Below, in pieces: positions 10,468 through 18,078 of a DNA stretch of 32,520 nt (position 1 is its first letter; each line of letters starts with the position of its first letter). Below the pieces are notes generated by a model. The model did no database searches. It had not been told where the DNA came from and saw nothing but the letters and a program-made list of their open reading frames with translations. A program made the position numbers and the translations under genes. This DNA is from Actinomycetota bacterium (lineage in GTDB: Bacteria; Actinomycetota; Actinomycetes; Actinomycetales; Microbacteriaceae). Location: assembly GCA_009703445.1 (NCBI GenBank), contig WLGA01000002.1:1-32520 (forward strand). The letters run 5' to 3'.

Positions 10468-11610
10468 TTAGCGAACGAGAAGGTTTGGCTGAAGGAGGTA
10501 GCGGTAGCTATCTGAATCGGTCTTTTCCTTGGCACCGTGGCTAGAAATCAGCACTGGCCCCGGCTTGTTCGGGTTGTCGTTGTTGGTGAATGCGATCTTC
10601 ACAAACTCCGAGTGCACGCCTGCCAAACCATCGATTAGGAACTGCGGCTTGAGCGAAACAACAATTTCCTTGCCCTCTAGCTCGGCGCTTATGTTCTCGG
10701 ATGCCTGGGCAGTCTCGTTGCCAGTTGCCTCGAGTGCGACGGCACCCTCATCAAAGCTGTAGCGGAGTGGGCTTTCGCGCTCTAGAACTAGGGAAACGCG
10801 GCGGGTCGAGTCGATTAGATCCTGGGTCGCGATGACCGCAAAGTTCTCGATGTTCTCAGGGAAAAGGCTCTTGACCGGTGGGAAGTTGCCCTTTAGGAGC
10901 AGTGAGGTTACTGAGCGGTTGTTTGCCTTGAAAGCAATCATTTCCCGCTCATCAGATTTGGTAATCGAAATCGAAATCTCACCCTGGTTACCGAAAGTCT
11001 TAGCAACTTCCTGCAGTGTGCGGGCCGGAACCAACGCAACCGCGCCGACGCCAGCCGGGTTTGACTGCCAAGCGGCCTCGCGGAGCGCAACGCGGTAGCG
11101 GTCGGTGGCAACGAATGAGATCGACTTTTCGCCGGCTTCAAGCTGAACGCCTGTAAGCACTGGGGTTACATCATCCTTGGATGCTGCAACAGCAACCTGG
11201 TGCACAGCATTTTGGAATGCCTCACCGGTGATGGTGCCTGAAATTGCTGGGATCTCAGGGAGGGTTGGGTATTCCTCGACCGGCATGGTCAAAAGCGAGA
11301 ACTTGGTTGAACCACAGCTAACTACAACTTTTGAGCCATCGGTGGTGAAATCAACCGGGGCATTTGGTAGCTTGCTAGCGATTTCTGACAACAAGCGGCC
11401 AGATACAAGTACGCGACCTGAAGTCTCTACTTTGGCAACAATCTCTGCCTGGGCTGATACTTCGTAGTCAAAAACAGATAGACGAAGGGCGTTAGCGTCG
11501 GCTTCGATCAGAATTCCGCCGAGAATAGGCAATGTTGTGCGCTGAGGCAGAAGACGAACAGCAAATGAAACGGCGTCACTGAGCACGTCTTTGTTGACTT
11601 GGAACTTCAA
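10468..11610 (-). CDS. dnaN: DNA polymerase III beta subunit (sliding clamp)
   Basis: DnaN forms the dimeric ring that tethers DNA polymerase III to its template. I place the start at TTG 11610, giving MKFQVNKDVLSDAV and 380 residues. That matches the usual family N-terminus and has GGGGAG a few bases upstream. The open frame extends ten codons further to another TTG at 11640, but that peptide (IAKADSGRP) has no family counterpart. Landmarks include LPQRTTLPILGGILIEA near the N-terminus, TDRYRVALREA in the second domain and YLLQPNLLVR at the C-terminus, where the family usually ends in a PxR motif; here the tail is slightly extended. The gene follows oriC and lies upstream of recF. Confidence 0.95.
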   Translation of the reverse strand: MKFQVNKDVLSDAVSFAVRLLPQRTTLPILGGILIEADANALRLSVFDYEVSAQAEIVAKVETSGRVLVSGRLLSEIASKLPNAPVDFTTDGSKVVVSCGSTKFSLLTMPVEEYPTLPEIPAISGTITGEAFQNAVHQVAVAASKDDVTPVLTGVQLEAGEKSISFVATDRYRVALREAAWQSNPAGVGAVALVPARTLQEVAKTFGNQGEISISITKSDEREMIAFKANNRSVTSLLLKGNFPPVKSLFPENIENFAVIATQDLIDSTRRVSLVLERESPLRYSFDEGAVALEATGNETAQASENISAELEGKEIVVSLKPQFLIDGLAGVHSEFVKIAFTNNDNPNKPGPVLISSHGAKEKTDSDSYRYLLQPNLLVR

Positions 11611-11966
11611 AGGTCTCCCCGAATCTGCCTTGGCTATCAAAGCATTGGTTTCTAGGGCTTAATCTTGGCACAGTCCAAGCCGAAAACCGCTCTGTTTAGG
11701 GGTTTTCCTAGTTTTCCGAAGTTTTGTAATTCGTTATAGATTTCTCTAAATATTTAAATCTTTAAAACAAAGTTATTAACACCTGTGGAAACTGTGGATA
11801 AGTAGCTGATCAGCAATAGATTCAATCGAACTACATCGGTGAAAGATGTATACACAGCTGTGGATTAATCTGTGGATAACTCGCCTACCTGTGAATTCAA
11901 AAATATCAACTCACAGCTCTAATGCCAGTAATTCACTGAATCATCCAAGTTATCCACAGTTCTCCA

Positions 11967-11994
11967 CAGATATCTTCATATGTTTATTTGTCAA
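11967..11994 (-). promoter_or_regulatory. Candidate dnaN promoter inside oriC
   Basis: On the minus strand a perfect -35 TTGACA (11994-11989) is followed after 16 bases by TATCTG (11972-11967), a moderate -10. It points towards dnaN. The -10 touches the DnaA-like boxes at 11960-11968 and 11950-11958, so DnaA binding could repress it. The long leader to dnaN (about 360 bases) makes this tentative. Confidence 0.35.
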
Positions 11995-12002
11995 CAAATG
12001 AC

Positions 12003-12040
12003 ATAAAAATAGCCCCAGACGAAGTTTCCGGGGCTTTATT
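12003..12040 (-). terminator. Terminator downstream of dnaA
   Basis: AGCCCC (12011-12016) pairs with GGGGCT (12030-12035) around a 13-base loop. On the minus strand the hairpin is followed by ATTTTTAT. It lies about 45 bases after the dnaA stop, within the oriC region, and would keep dnaA transcripts from entering the origin core. Confidence 0.7.
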
Positions 12041-12084
12041 CAATTCGAAACCTTAACTTCAAGGTTGAAAGTTGTGGATAACTT

Positions 12085-13515
12085 CTAGTTGCGCTGGGAC
12101 GCCTTGATCCTGGCCAAAATCTCCGTGATTTGGTTGTAAACGTAGCGACGTTCCTTCATTAGGTCATTGACCTTCTTATTCGCATACATAACCGTCGTGT
12201 GATCACGCCCGCCAAATAGCTGGCCGATTTTAGGAAGCGACAGGTTTGTCTGCTCGCGGCACAGGTACATTGCGATCTGACGGGCTAGGGCAACCGCCTG
12301 CACACGTGAGGAACCGTAAAGGTCGTCCGCGGTGAATTTGTAGTAGCTGGCAACTGCGTTGATGATGTCGATTGGCGCGATAACGCTGTCCTGGCCCACC
12401 GGAACTACATCTTTGAGGATCGTTTGCACCAGTGCCATGTCAATGCGCTGACGGTTCAGTGCTGCATAAGCGGTAACTCGAATCAGCGTTCCCTCGAGCT
12501 CGCGGATGTTTGAAGCCACGCGAGCTGCCATGTATTCAAGAATTTCGTCATCGATCTGGAATTTGTCGCGTTCGGCCTTCTTTCGAAGGATGGCTATGCG
12601 GGTTTCTAGTTCGGGAGCCTGAATATCGGTCAACAAACCCCATTCAAAGCGAGAAAGCATTCGGTCTTCGAACCCGGTCAACTGCTTTGGTGGCTTGTCG
12701 CTGGTGATGACTACCTGCTTGTTGTGCCCGTGCAGAGTGTTGAAGGTGTGGAAGAAGGCCTCTTGGGTCTGGTCTTTACCCTCCATGAACTGAATATCAT
12801 CGATCAGCAAAAGATCAACGTCGCGGTAGTCGGCCTGGAATTGGGCGGTCCGGTTGTTTTGGATCGAGTTGATGAAGTCGTTGGTGAACTCTTCGCTCGA
12901 AACGTAGCGAACCTTGATTTTCGGGTAAAGATTCAGGGCATAGTGCCCGACTGCGTGAAGTAGGTGGGTCTTGCCAAGACCGGAGTCACCGTAGATGAAC
13001 AAAGGGTTGTAGGCCTTGGCCGGAGCTTCGGCTACCGCGAACGCCGCTGCGTGGGCCATGCGGTTCGAGCCACCGCTCACAAAGTTTTCGAACGTGTACT
13101 TCGGGTTTAGCCTCGCGTCATCGCTCGCCACTGCAGACCGGGATGAATCCGGGGCGTCGTTGTAGGTCTCCGTGTAACTAACAGGAACCACGCGCTCGGA
13201 TGGTGTCGGCTCGTCAAGCGGAAGGTTTTGGGTGAATGCGGCTTCGATCTCTGGGTTCACCACGACGGCGAAGTTGGTCGGCCCGCCGAACTCGGCGTTG
13301 TCGACCATTGCGTCGAGAATGATTGGGCGGATTCGCTCTTGCAGGATTCCGCGGGTGAACTCATTTGGGACTTCAAGGTAAAGGGTTTCGCCCAAAACAC
13401 CCTTCGGCTCAACCAGGTTGATGTAACCCAGGAGTTGAGGAGTCATGCGGTCGTCGAGGTTCAGCTTGTTGACAAGTGTGTGCCACAAGATCGTGACGAC
13501 GTCTTGGTCTGACAT
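12085..13515 (-). CDS. dnaA: Chromosomal replication initiator protein DnaA
   Basis: DnaA binds boxes at oriC, melts the duplex and starts helicase loading. The start is ATG 13515 (MSDQDVVTILW), which matches the usual domain I opening and has GAAAGGGG 8-10 bases upstream. The frame continues open for 41 more codons to 13638, but that part contains DnaA-box DNA and has no family match. The 476-residue product has domain I, a short acidic linker, the AAA+ domain with Walker A GDSGLGKTH and Walker B LLLIDDIQF, and domain IV with GRDHTTVMYANKKV, the DNA-recognition signature. The linker is short compared with streptomycete DnaA. It is divergent from rpmH and followed by oriC. Confidence 0.97.
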   Translation of the reverse strand: MSDQDVVTILWHTLVNKLNLDDRMTPQLLGYINLVEPKGVLGETLYLEVPNEFTRGILQERIRPIILDAMVDNAEFGGPTNFAVVVNPEIEAAFTQNLPLDEPTPSERVVPVSYTETYNDAPDSSRSAVASDDARLNPKYTFENFVSGGSNRMAHAAAFAVAEAPAKAYNPLFIYGDSGLGKTHLLHAVGHYALNLYPKIKVRYVSSEEFTNDFINSIQNNRTAQFQADYRDVDLLLIDDIQFMEGKDQTQEAFFHTFNTLHGHNKQVVITSDKPPKQLTGFEDRMLSRFEWGLLTDIQAPELETRIAILRKKAERDKFQIDDEILEYMAARVASNIRELEGTLIRVTAYAALNRQRIDMALVQTILKDVVPVGQDSVIAPIDIINAVASYYKFTADDLYGSSRVQAVALARQIAMYLCREQTNLSLPKIGQLFGGRDHTTVMYANKKVNDLMKERRYVYNQITEILARIKASQRN

Positions 13516-13776
13516 ATGCTGAGCCCCTTTCGAATAGTTGAGCTGGCTCGGGGGCCAGTGCCTACTTGATTTTTTCGCATTTTCCGCAGAGTTATCCACC
13601 TTGTGGAAAACTTGTGGATAAGTTTGAAGGGAAGTCACAAAACCTGTGGAAAGTCCCTTGTGACATTCAACTCAATTAGGTTGCTTAAAAGCAAATTATC
13701 CCCGCGTGTCATTAACCATTTATTTTGGGTCGATATGGCAGACTCTAAAGTTTTTTACGAAACGGGCCTGGATAAC
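13516..13776. promoter_or_regulatory. dnaA upstream region with DnaA boxes
   Basis: This is part of the 382-bp dnaA-rpmH intergenic region. It holds one exact box (TGTGGATAA, 13613-13621), one near match (TTATCCACC, 13592-13600) and two weaker TGTGGAAA-type sites near 13602 and 13644. Such boxes upstream of dnaA usually serve autorepression. I see no convincing sigma-A -35/-10 pair on the minus strand. The rest of the interval is unremarkable. Confidence 0.6.
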
Positions 13777-13806
13777 TTGACCGAGTTCGGTAATTGGGCG
13801 TAGATT
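13777..13806 (+). promoter_or_regulatory. Candidate rpmH promoter
   Basis: TTGACC (13777-13782) and TAGATT (13801-13806) are separated by 18 bases, a plausible sigma-A-type promoter. It lies 92 bases before the rpmH ATG and would drive rpmH-rnpA-yidD-yidC-jag. Confidence 0.5.
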
Positions 13807-13897
13807 TAACAGGTTGCTCTGCATAGGGAACGGCAGAAGCGAAACGGCTTGTGTTCCCAAAACACACACTTTGTTCCACTAACAGAAGAAGATCACC

Positions 13898-14035
13898 ATG
13901 TCGAAGCGTACTTTCCAGCCAAACAACCGTCGTCGTGCGAAGACCCACGGTTTCCGTTTGCGCATGCAGACCCGTGCGGGTCGCGCCATCCTTGCAGCTC
14001 GTCGCCGCAAGGGCCGCGTAGAGCTTTCGGCTTAA
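13898..14035 (+). CDS. rpmH: 50S ribosomal protein bL34
   Basis: This 45-residue, highly basic protein starts [20 protein letters not shown] and ends with [11 protein letters not shown], the invariant bL34 pattern. It is a component of the large ribosomal subunit. A purine-rich AGAAGAAG lies about 7 bases before the ATG. It is divergent from dnaA and heads the rnpA-yidD-yidC-jag series, which is its near-universal context. Confidence 0.97.
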   Translation: MSKRTFQPNNRRRAKTHGFRLRMQTRAGRAILAARRRKGRVELSA

Positions 14036-14064
14036 TTCAAACTATCGATCGCCTAGCTAGCTAA

Positions 14065-14415
14065 ATGTTGGCTCGCGAGAATCGATTGGTCACTGCAGAC
14101 GACTTCAGGTCGACGATGAAGCAGGGGCGCAAAGTCGGTTCTGATCACTTAGTCATCTACCTAAAGCGGGATGAGGCATCGCCTCATGCCCGCTTTGGTT
14201 TTGTCGTAGCCAAATCGGTGGGCGGAGCGGTCAAAAGAAACCTGGTCAAAAGACGTCTGCGGGCGATCTCTCGAGAATCACTTCTTCCCCTCGAGGTCAA
14301 AGCAGATGTTGTAGTTCGAGCCCTTCCCGGTGCGGCGGAGCTCGATTGGACCAAACTGCGAGAAGAGTTCCAGGCGGACTTCGACTCAGCAGTGAAGAAA
14401 ACAATCAAAGCCTGA
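14065..14415 (+). CDS. rnpA: Ribonuclease P protein component
   Basis: The 116-residue protein assists the RNase P RNA in removing 5' leaders of tRNA precursors. The start MLARENRLV and the RNR-type motif KRNLVKRRLRAI (residues 58-69) are diagnostic. The family's FGFVVAKSVGGAV segment precedes it. It lies 29 bases after rpmH, without a strong Shine-Dalgarno, so it may be translated with help from rpmH. Confidence 0.96.
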   Translation: MLARENRLVTADDFRSTMKQGRKVGSDHLVIYLKRDEASPHARFGFVVAKSVGGAVKRNLVKRRLRAISRESLLPLEVKADVVVRALPGAAELDWTKLREEFQADFDSAVKKTIKA

Positions 14416-14431
14416 GTGGCGAATCACAAAA

Positions 14432-14734
14432 GTGACTCTCCTCTACACGCTCTGGTTGGCACCAAGAAACTTAGTTGTTTTGTTTCTAAAGTTTTACCGG
14501 AAGGCAATTTCTCCGCTTTATGGGGATGTCTGCCGGTATTACCCGAGTTGCTCGGCCTATGGTTTGGAATCAGTGCAACAACGTGGCGTAATAGTCGGGG
14601 CGGTTCTGACCGCTTGGCGAGTATTGCGTTGCAACCCGTGGTCGCAAGGTGGCGTCGACAGGGTTAAACCGGGATCCGGATTATTTTCGGTGAACAAACA
14701 CGGATTTGTAGTACCAACCTCTAAGAAGGGCTAG
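14432..14734 (+). CDS. yidD: YidD membrane-protein insertion efficiency factor
   Basis: The 100-residue product carries the YidD signatures YRKAISPLYG, CRYYPSCSAYG and the later RCNPWSQGGVDRV. The protein is a small, membrane-associated partner thought to aid YidC-dependent insertion. The start is a GTG 16 bases beyond rnpA; no better in-frame ATG precedes the conserved region. It is followed two bases later by yidC. Confidence 0.92.
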   Translation: MTLLYTLWLAPRNLVVLFLKFYRKAISPLYGDVCRYYPSCSAYGLESVQQRGVIVGAVLTAWRVLRCNPWSQGGVDRVKPGSGLFSVNKHGFVVPTSKKG

Positions 14735-14736
14735 TC

Positions 14737-15714
14737 ATGGATATTCTTTGGCCAATCAAATGGGCAGTCGAGCTTGTGCTCGTCTTGTTCCACTCGCTGT
14801 TCACGGCAATCGGTTTGTCTACCGATGCCGGCATCACCTGGGTGCTATCCATTGTCGGCCTGACCATCGTTGTCCGCTCGGCACTCATCCCAGTTTTCGT
14901 AAAGCAGATCAAGAGCCAGCGCAACATGATGCTGGTTCAGCCTGAGCTGCAGAAGCTTCAGAAGAAATACAAGGGCAAGACCGACCGCGAATCTCGCGAA
15001 AAGTTTGCCGCTGAGCAGATGGCCCTATACAAGCGCACCGGCTCTAACCCGCTGAGCTCTTGTTTGCCACTGTTGCTGCAGATGCCTATCTTCTCGGGTC
15101 TTTTCTTCGTTTTGAACGATGCTCAGGCGGGCAAGGATGGCGTTGCCTTCCTAACCAAGGGTCTTGCAGACTCCTTCTCACATGCAGACTTCTTCGGTGC
15201 ACCGCTTTCGGCTACCTTCATGAACAGCTCGCTGCTCGAGGTAAAGATTCTTGCAGCCGTGATGATTGTTGCGATGACCGCATCGCAGTTCATCACCCAG
15301 AAGCAGATCATCGCCAAGAACCAGAACCCTGCCACTGCCACTAGCCAGTACATGCAGACCCAGAAAATCATGTTGTACGCGTTCCCAATCATCTTCGCAA
15401 TCTCGGGTATCTCATTCCCTCTAGGTGTCATGTTCTACTGGTTGACTTCGAACTTCTGGACCATGGGCCAGCAGTTCATCGTTATCCGCAACATGCCAAC
15501 CCCTGGTTCGGTTGCTCACAAGGCCCGCGAAGAGCGTTTGGCCAAGAAAGGCAAGCTACCTAAGCAGGCCGAAATCGAAGCAGCCGTCGAAGAGACACCT
15601 CGCCAGCGCGTTCAGCCGGTAGGCAAGGCTCGCGCCAAGAAGCCTGCTGCGAAGAAGCCAGCGGCCAAGAACCCAAACACCAACCAAAAGCCAAACAACG
15701 AACCTAAGAAGTAG
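14737..15714 (+). CDS. yidC: Membrane protein insertase YidC
   Basis: The 325-residue protein inserts membrane proteins alone or with Sec. It has the short, Gram-positive form without a large periplasmic domain. A hydrophobic segment at about 32-55 contains the conserved hydrophilic-groove Arg47 in VVRSALIP. A charged cytoplasmic loop (coiled-coil, about 56-105) follows, then further hydrophobic segments at about 106-125, 165-185, 215-232 and 235-255. The C-terminal tail (about 265-325) is very basic and rich in KKPAAK repeats, as in many actinobacterial YidC proteins, where such tails may contact ribosomes. Confidence 0.96.
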   Translation: MDILWPIKWAVELVLVLFHSLFTAIGLSTDAGITWVLSIVGLTIVVRSALIPVFVKQIKSQRNMMLVQPELQKLQKKYKGKTDRESREKFAAEQMALYKRTGSNPLSSCLPLLLQMPIFSGLFFVLNDAQAGKDGVAFLTKGLADSFSHADFFGAPLSATFMNSSLLEVKILAAVMIVAMTASQFITQKQIIAKNQNPATATSQYMQTQKIMLYAFPIIFAISGISFPLGVMFYWLTSNFWTMGQQFIVIRNMPTPGSVAHKAREERLAKKGKLPKQAEIEAAVEETPRQRVQPVGKARAKKPAAKKPAAKNPNTNQKPNNEPKK

Positions 15715-15723
15715 GACACTTTC

Positions 15724-16284
15724 ATGCCAAAGAAGACCGAAAACACAGAAGTTACCGCGGTTGTCGACACGGATGTTGTCGAGACCGAAGCCGTTATCGA
15801 GGCCGAGGGTTCAACCAAGGACTCAGTAAAGGCTCTCGAAGAAGAAGGCGACATCGCTGCCGACTACCTTGAAGAACTTCTCGACATCTTTGACCTCGAT
15901 GGTGACATCGACATCGATGTTCGCCAGGGTCGCGCCTATCTAGAGATCACCGCGAACCAGGACAGCAACCTGCGCGTTATTTCAGAGCCAGAGACCGTGG
16001 AGGCTTTGCAAGAACTAACCCGTCTAGCGGTTCAGGTGAAGACCAACTCGTTTAGCCGTTTGATCTTGGATGTGGGCGGCTCACGCCAGGCTCGCGTTGA
16101 CGAGCTGACCCGCATCGTCACCAAGCTAATCGCGAAGGTGAAGGACAACGGCGAGGCAATCCCAATGAAGCCGATGTCTTCATACGAGCGCAAAATCGTC
16201 CACGACATCATCTCTGAGGCCGGCCTAGTGTCTGAGTCTGAGGGTGAGGGTCGCGACCGTCACATTGTGATCAAGCCTGCCTAA
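15724..16284 (+). CDS. Jag/KhpB-type KH-R3H RNA-binding protein
   Basis: This 186-residue protein has an acidic, probably disordered N-terminus (about 1-45), a KH-type domain (about 46-125) and an R3H domain (about 126-186) with PMSSYERKIVHDIISE, where the Arg and His of the R3H motif are visible. Homologues bind RNA and influence cell division or envelope genes in Gram-positive bacteria. It lies ten bases after yidC. A palindromic parS/terminator element follows it. Confidence 0.93.
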   Translation: MPKKTENTEVTAVVDTDVVETEAVIEAEGSTKDSVKALEEEGDIAADYLEELLDIFDLDGDIDIDVRQGRAYLEITANQDSNLRVISEPETVEALQELTRLAVQVKTNSFSRLILDVGGSRQARVDELTRIVTKLIAKVKDNGEAIPMKPMSSYERKIVHDIISEAGLVSESEGEGRDRHIVIKPA

Positions 16285-16301
16285 TTTGTACGTTTGAGAT
16301 C

Positions 16302-16335
16302 GGAGATGTTTCACGTGAAACATCTCCTTTCTTTT
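16302..16335 (+). promoter_or_regulatory. parS: parS site within a terminator-like hairpin
   Basis: Bases 16302-16327 form a perfect 26-base palindrome. Its central 16 bases, 16307-16322, are the exact parS TGTTTCACGTGAAACA; the flanks GGAGA and TCTCC extend it. TTTCTTTT follows at 16328-16335. The element sits between jag and rsmG, so it could be both a ParB site and a transcription terminator for the rpmH-jag unit. Confidence 0.85.
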
Positions 16336-16350
16336 GCCTAAGGAAACAAC

Positions 16351-16989
16351 ATGTCCGAAGAACAAGACTTCATCCCCGAGGTTGAGCCGGCCGCAGCGGC
16401 AATCATTTTTGGTGCCGGCATCGATAAGGCGCGAGCATACGCCGCCGCTCTGATCAAGGATGGCGACGAGCTAGGTCTGCTCGGCCCTCGCGAGATGCCA
16501 AAACTTTGGACGCGTCACATCCTTAACTCGGCCGTCGTGGCCGAACTTGTTGGCCCAGGCAAAAAGGTTGCCGATGTGGGTTCGGGTGCGGGCTTACCCG
16601 GTATTCCGATGGCGATAGCCCAGCCTGAGGCAGTTTTCACGCTTATTGAACCGATGGAACGCCGCGCAAACTGGCTTCAGGAGCAGGTCGAAGCACTCGG
16701 TCTCGACAACGTTCGCGTGCTGCGAGCTCGCGCGGAAGAGGTCGGCGAGGCATTCGACATCGTCACCGCCCGTGCCGTTTCCGCACTACCAAAGTTGCTT
16801 CGACTGACTGTTCCTCTAACCCGTCACGGTGGCGAAATTATCGCCCTCAAGGGGTCTAAGGCCCAGGAAGAAATCGACGACTCGAAGAACCTCATGAAGA
16901 AGCTAGATATCCACAGCTTTGAGATTGTCTTCACCGGTGCACAGCACCTCGATGAGCCGACCCGAGTGGTGCGAACTAGGCTATTCTGA
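16351..16989 (+). CDS. rsmG: 16S rRNA (guanine-N7)-methyltransferase RsmG
   Basis: RsmG methylates the conserved guanine (527 in E. coli numbering) of 16S rRNA using S-adenosylmethionine. The SAM-binding loop VADVGSGAGLPGIPMA is at residues 73-88, preceded by LWTRHILNS (52-60). TARAVSALPKLL and the ALKG segment near the C-terminus are typical. The 212-residue length is normal. It lies between the parS/terminator element and the parA unit, the usual context. AAGGAAAC precedes the ATG. Confidence 0.96.
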   Translation: MSEEQDFIPEVEPAAAAIIFGAGIDKARAYAAALIKDGDELGLLGPREMPKLWTRHILNSAVVAELVGPGKKVADVGSGAGLPGIPMAIAQPEAVFTLIEPMERRANWLQEQVEALGLDNVRVLRARAEEVGEAFDIVTARAVSALPKLLRLTVPLTRHGGEIIALKGSKAQEEIDDSKNLMKKLDIHSFEIVFTGAQHLDEPTRVVRTRLF

Positions 16990-17017
16990 AAACCTGCTTC
17001 TACAAGGGGATTTTCGA

Positions 17018-17185
17018 TTGACTGAACAAAACAGCGCAACCAGTGCCGCCGAAGCTTCGGCCGTGACCGCGCCAACCGTTGTGTCGGGGCTCGGCTATCC
17101 AGCCGACCGCATTGAAACCTCCCCTGAGCCGACCGGTTGGCAGAATGTTTCACGTGAAACATTGACCCAGGTCGTGAGCAAATAA
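17018..17185 (+). CDS. Possible small ORF coupled to parA
   Basis: A TTG at 17018 is preceded by AAGGGG with 8-base spacing. The resulting 55-residue peptide is polar, rich in Ser, Thr, Ala and Glu, and without recognisable motifs. Its stop overlaps the parA ATG as TAATG (17183-17187), a classic coupling arrangement. The exact parS at 17146-17161 lies inside it and encodes NVSRET. It could be a real leader peptide, a remnant of a longer ParA N-terminus, or an accidental open frame. Confidence 0.35.
   Translation: MTEQNSATSAAEASAVTAPTVVSGLGYPADRIETSPEPTGWQNVSRETLTQVVSK
17146..17161. promoter_or_regulatory. parS: parS site just upstream of parA
   Basis: This is an exact TGTTTCACGTGAAACA palindrome, extended to 20 bases (17144-17163) by AA/TT. 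It ends 23 bases before the parA ATG, so ParB binding here could also influence parAB expression. Confidence 0.9.
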
Positions 17186-18078
17186 TGAGCGGCTGGGATG
17201 CTCCCCTACTGCGCGAACTAGGCGAAAACACACGCCGACTCGCTGCGCTTTCTACCCAGCAACCTCCTAAGCCGACGCAGACTCGCATCTTCACCATCTC
17301 TAACCAAAAGGGTGGAGTGGGCAAGACCACGACCACAGTGAACCTTGCAGCGGCCCTGGCGTCCAAAGGACTAAAGGTCCTCGTCATTGACCTTGACCCG
17401 CAGGGAAACGCCTCTACGGCCCTTGGAGTGCCTCACCAGGAGGGCGTGAAGGGAATCTATGAGGTTCTCACCGAGGGTACTCCCCTCGCCAAGGTGATCC
17501 AGCCGAGCACCGAGAGCCCAAACCTTGCCTGCATCCCGGCAACTATTGACCTTGCTGGCGCTGAAATCGAAATTGTGACCCAGATCGACCGCGACAAATG
17601 GCACAACCTTCTGAAAAACTCGCTTGAAGAGTATCTCGCGACTATCGAGGTTCGCCCCGACTACGTCATCATCGACTGCCCACCTAGCTTGGGTCTGCTC
17701 ACCATCAATGCCTTCGTCGCTGCGCGTGAAGTTTTGATTCCGATTCAGTGTGAGTACTACGCGCTTGAGGGTCTTTCTCAGTTGCTCCGCAACATCGATT
17801 TGATTCAGAAGAACCTGAACCCTCAGCTCGCTCTTTCCACCATCCTGCTGACCATGTATGACTCGAGAACCAAGCTTGCCTCTCAGGTTGTCTCGGACGT
17901 ACGCGAGCACTTCCCTAGCCAAACCCTGAACGCCGTGATTCCACGAAACGTGAGAATCAGCGAGGCTCCAAGCTTTGGCCGAACCGTGATTTCTCACGAC
18001 CCAACTTCAACCGGCGCGATTTCCTACATGGAAGCCGCGGTCGAAATCGCTTTCAGAGGAGCGCAAAATGGCAGATAA
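17185..18078 (+). CDS. parA: Chromosome partitioning ATPase ParA (Soj)
   Basis: The 297-residue deviant Walker ATPase drives segregation of the origin region together with ParB-parS. The Walker A motif KGGVGKT is at residues 42-48, with the signature Lys. Further motifs are VIDLDPQGNAS and VIIDCPPSLGLLT. The short N-terminal extension before the ATPase core (about 35 residues) is usual in Microbacteriaceae. It overlaps the upstream small ORF by one base and parB by 11 bases, indicating a coupled unit. Confidence 0.97.
   Translation: MSGWDAPLLRELGENTRRLAALSTQQPPKPTQTRIFTISNQKGGVGKTTTTVNLAAALASKGLKVLVIDLDPQGNASTALGVPHQEGVKGIYEVLTEGTPLAKVIQPSTESPNLACIPATIDLAGAEIEIVTQIDRDKWHNLLKNSLEEYLATIEVRPDYVIIDCPPSLGLLTINAFVAAREVLIPIQCEYYALEGLSQLLRNIDLIQKNLNPQLALSTILLTMYDSRTKLASQVVSDVREHFPSQTLNAVIPRNVRISEAPSFGRTVISHDPTSTGAISYMEAAVEIAFRGAQNGR

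Larger units (their letters stand above)
11720..12081. other. oriC: Likely chromosomal origin of replication (oriC)
   Basis: The dnaN-dnaA intergenic region contains four exact matches to the DnaA box TTATCCACA: 11793-11801, 11871-11879 and 12073-12081 on the minus strand, and 11950-11958 on the plus strand. One-mismatch copies are at 11859-11867 (TGTGGATTA) and 11960-11968 (TTCTCCACA), and a weaker one at 11784-11792. An AT-rich stretch at about 11725-11780 is next to the first boxes and is the best candidate for the unwinding element. Position between dnaA and dnaN is the standard actinobacterial oriC location. Confidence 0.85.

Noticed and set aside
13516-13638. 41-codon N-terminal extension of DnaA
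   Set aside because: It covers DnaA boxes and lacks family similarity; ATG 13515 has a Shine-Dalgarno and the normal domain I start.
16824-17997. Long minus-strand open frames opposite rsmG and parA
   Set aside because: They are shadows of strongly conserved plus-strand genes and have no coding motifs or Shine-Dalgarno sequences.
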